Both the position numbers and the translations under genes were made by a program. The notes beneath the pieces were generated by a model, which had not been told where the DNA came from, ran no database searches, and was given only the letters and a program-made list of their open reading frames with translations. Source: Janthinobacterium lividum (GTDB taxonomy: Bacteria > Pseudomonadota > Gammaproteobacteria > Burkholderiales > Burkholderiaceae_D). From it: a stretch of 8,196 nucleotides of DNA. The first letter of the stretch is position 1, and the number at the start of each line of letters is the position of its first letter. The stretch covers positions 1 through 8,196 of the forward strand of contig CAMBDR010000153.1 of assembly GCA_945864765.1 (NCBI GenBank). Direction: 5' to 3'. This document shows, in pieces, positions 6,644-8,196 of the stretch.

Positions 6644-7993
6644 ATGAAGACTTGGAAGGGCTGGACGAGTTGCTTGAGTTGGCTGGGGCTGGGTATATTG
6701 TGTTGGTTTTTACCAGCATGGCCAGTGTGGGCGCAAACACCGGGTTTGATCGGTCAAAACGGCTGGTTGTTCTATCGCTACGAATGGGCGCAGGCCAGTG
6801 ATGCCGCCGATACCCGTGCCAGCTTGCAGTTGCTGGGTAAAATGCACAGCCATTTTGCCAAAAATGGGGTGAGTTTGATGGTGGTGTTGGTGCCATCCAA
6901 AATTCGCATCTATGCTGATCAATTGCCCGTTGGCAGTAAGCTTGATCCTTATACCGATGGCAAATACAATCAGGCCGTTAAATTCTTGCGTGAGCAGCAA
7001 GTGGCGGTGGCGGATTTGAATCAGGCATTTTTAAGCAGTCCGTTGCGTTTGAGTGACACGCCTTTGTTTTTGCGGCTGGATACCCATTGGACGCCGGCTG
7101 GTGCATTGTTGGCGGCGCAAACCGTGAAGGCTGAAATTGAGCGCCAGCCAGCATTGAAAAAAGTTTATGACGCGACGCCTGAGGCCGCTTATGATTTGAT
7201 CTGGGCCAAACAAAAGGTGAATAAACGTGAACGTGATTTAATCGCCCAATTGCCCAAGGGCGCGCCGGAATTCCCATTTGAGCAAGTATTGCCGTATCAA
7301 GCCAAGCCAAAAAATAATGCGGCCAGCAGCAGTTTATTGTCCAACGATGGCAACGCGCGGGTGGCCATTACCGCCATCGGCAGTAGTTATACGGATGCGG
7401 GCAGTGGCTATCCCGATGCTTTGCGTTATGCTTTGCAGCGCGATATTTTGGATATTTCGATTCCCGTATTGCAAGGCCCGTGGGTGGGGATGGAAGCCTA
7501 TGTCAGCGACCTTGCGTTTCAGCGCAGCCGGCCCGGCTTGTTGTTGTGGGAAATCCCGGAGCGCGAATTGCGTTCGCCGCCGAATTATCGTTTTCGTGAA
7601 ACTCGTTACCAGAGTGATAATCAGGAATGGTTATTGCGCACGGCGGCTTGGGTTCAACAATCTTGCCAGGAGGTGGATAATCTCGTCACTAAAACCGAAG
7701 TGGATGCACAAACCATCCGTTTGCGTTTTGCCACGCCTTTGCAGCCGCATGATTATTTGCAAGTGACGTTGCCCGCTGCGCATACACGCCATTGGCAATT
7801 ACAAGCGAGCAATGGGGCGGGTGAGAGTCGGCAATGGCGCGCCACTTTGCCGGAAGATGAGTCACCGTTGGATTGGAAACTGGCTGTGCCGCATCTGGCC
7901 AAGGGGGTGGCTCAATTGCAAATCAATGCCAAGGATGTGGGGCAGGCTGGACAATGGCGGGTTTGCCGCTTGGGCGCTGCGTTGTTGGAGTGA
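6644..7993 (+). CDS. Secreted AlgX/AlgJ-like SGNH-type O-acetyltransferase-related protein
   Basis: A 449-residue exported protein. It starts with a Sec signal peptide (MKTWKGW, hydrophobic core about 10-27, predicted cleavage after A30 in VWA). The mature N-terminus GLIGQNGWLFYRYE matches the opening of AlgX/AlgJ-type proteins (alginate O-acetyltransferase, ALGX/ALGJ SGNH-hydrolase-like domain). The catalytic triad is visible: D146 and H148 in LDTHWT, and the nucleophile serine in GSSY (248, or possibly 247). Residues about 341-449 look like the C-terminal carbohydrate-binding module of AlgX, and C341 and C441 bracket it as the disulfide does there. AlgX adds acetyl groups to alginate in the periplasm of Pseudomonas. 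No alginate, cellulose or other polysaccharide cluster and no MBOAT partner (AlgI-like) is in the window, so the polymer is unknown. The gene is divergent from the hybrid kinase across 154 bases. The calling of the fold is strong; the substrate is not determined. Confidence 0.88.
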   Translation: MKTWKGWTSCLSWLGLGILCWFLPAWPVWAQTPGLIGQNGWLFYRYEWAQASDAADTRASLQLLGKMHSHFAKNGVSLMVVLVPSKIRIYADQLPVGSKLDPYTDGKYNQAVKFLREQQVAVADLNQAFLSSPLRLSDTPLFLRLDTHWTPAGALLAAQTVKAEIERQPALKKVYDATPEAAYDLIWAKQKVNKRERDLIAQLPKGAPEFPFEQVLPYQAKPKNNAASSSLLSNDGNARVAITAIGSSYTDAGSGYPDALRYALQRDILDISIPVLQGPWVGMEAYVSDLAFQRSRPGLLLWEIPERELRSPPNYRFRETRYQSDNQEWLLRTAAWVQQSCQEVDNLVTKTEVDAQTIRLRFATPLQPHDYLQVTLPAAHTRHWQLQASNGAGESRQWRATLPEDESPLDWKLAVPHLAKGVAQLQINAKDVGQAGQWRVCRLGAALLE

Positions 7994-8013
7994 GGGCTGC
8001 AAAATGGTATGAT
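7985..8013 (+). promoter_or_regulatory. Weak candidate promoter of the AAA-ATPase-like gene
   Basis: TTGGAG (7985-7990, 3 of 6 to consensus) and TATGAT (8008-8013, 5 of 6) are spaced by 17 bases. The -35 overlaps the end of the AlgX-like gene. A start near 8020 would leave a leader of about 50 bases. Read-through from the upstream gene is equally possible because no terminator separates them. Confidence 0.35.
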
Positions 8014-8071
8014 GCTTGCGCGACCTTGCTGTTTAATTATCCCGACTAGCCAATAATGCGTGCCGCTCAAT

Positions 8072-8196
8072 ATGGAAACCCCTCATCTCATCCTGCCGAT
8101 TGGCATTGATACGTTTGCCATCATCCGGCAAGAGGGGTTTTATTATGTCGATAAAACCCGTTTTGCCTGGGAGCTTTCGCGTCAGGCAGGGTATTA
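8072..8196 (+). CDS. AAA-ATPase-like protein (PD-(D/E)XK-associated family), 3'-truncated
   Basis: Only the first 41 residues are in the window. The stretch LPIGIDTFAIIRQEGFYYVDKT is the characteristic opening of the AAA-ATPase-like family (Pfam AAA-ATPase_like), whose members are usually 500-600 residues. They continue with a P-loop of the RPRRFGKS type and often end in a PDDEXK_9 nuclease-like domain. These later parts lie beyond the window and are assumed from the family. The cellular role of the family is unsettled; members are often scattered in multiple copies and have been suspected of nuclease or mobile-element functions. The ATG at 8072 begins directly before the conserved block; a GTG at 8060 in the same frame would add four residues. 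Neither has a clear Shine-Dalgarno. Family assignment rests on a short but distinctive motif. Confidence 0.75.
   Translation, partial: METPHLILPIGIDTFAIIRQEGFYYVDKTRFAWELSRQAGY

Overview
The window is a compact chromosomal stretch of roughly even base composition from a Gram-negative proteobacterium. The HemH, RecN, HemP and Bfd proteins and the unnamed helix-turn-helix regulator read most like those of Burkholderiales (Betaproteobacteria). The moderate GC would suit a freshwater Oxalobacteraceae-like organism, but that placement is a guess from family resemblance and no search was run. There is no rRNA, tRNA, CRISPR array, insertion sequence or prophage, and no gene-free stretch longer than about 155 bases.

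Layout. Positions 1-1380 (+) hold the C-terminal four fifths of recN (DNA repair), cut by the window edge. hemH (ferrochelatase, +) follows at 1510-2619 behind its own candidate promoter. It converges on a block of four minus-strand genes. Read in their own direction these are a large hybrid sensor kinase (6489 to 4123), hemP (3974 to 3768), bfd (3721 to 3533) and an XRE-type regulator of unknown function (3446 to 2688). Divergent from the kinase, 6644-7993 (+) encodes a secreted AlgX/AlgJ-like SGNH protein. At 8072 the window enters an AAA-ATPase-like (PD-(D/E)XK-associated) gene that runs off the end.

How they fit together. The middle of the window is about iron and heme. hemH makes heme, hemP belongs to the small heme-uptake regulators, and bfd mobilises iron stored in bacterioferritin. 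hemP and bfd look like a two-gene operon whose promoter (-35 at 4038-4043, -10 at 4015-4020) is followed immediately by a Fur-box-like inverted repeat (3993-4011). Three 10-bp tandem repeats lie just upstream. The regulator downstream of bfd has its own promoter, with a perfect 15-bp palindrome centred on the -35 element, which suggests autoregulation. The kinase and the AlgX-like protein share a divergent intergenic region, but nothing seen ties them functionally to each other or to the iron genes.

Three starts were moved inward from the longest open frame: bfd, the XRE regulator and the AlgX-like gene have internal ATGs with Shine-Dalgarno sequences. The kinase start is chosen on domain position only. 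I see no clearly new system. The most interesting signals are regulatory: the operator-like palindrome, the 10-bp repeats and the Fur site around a small iron island with an uncharacterised regulator.
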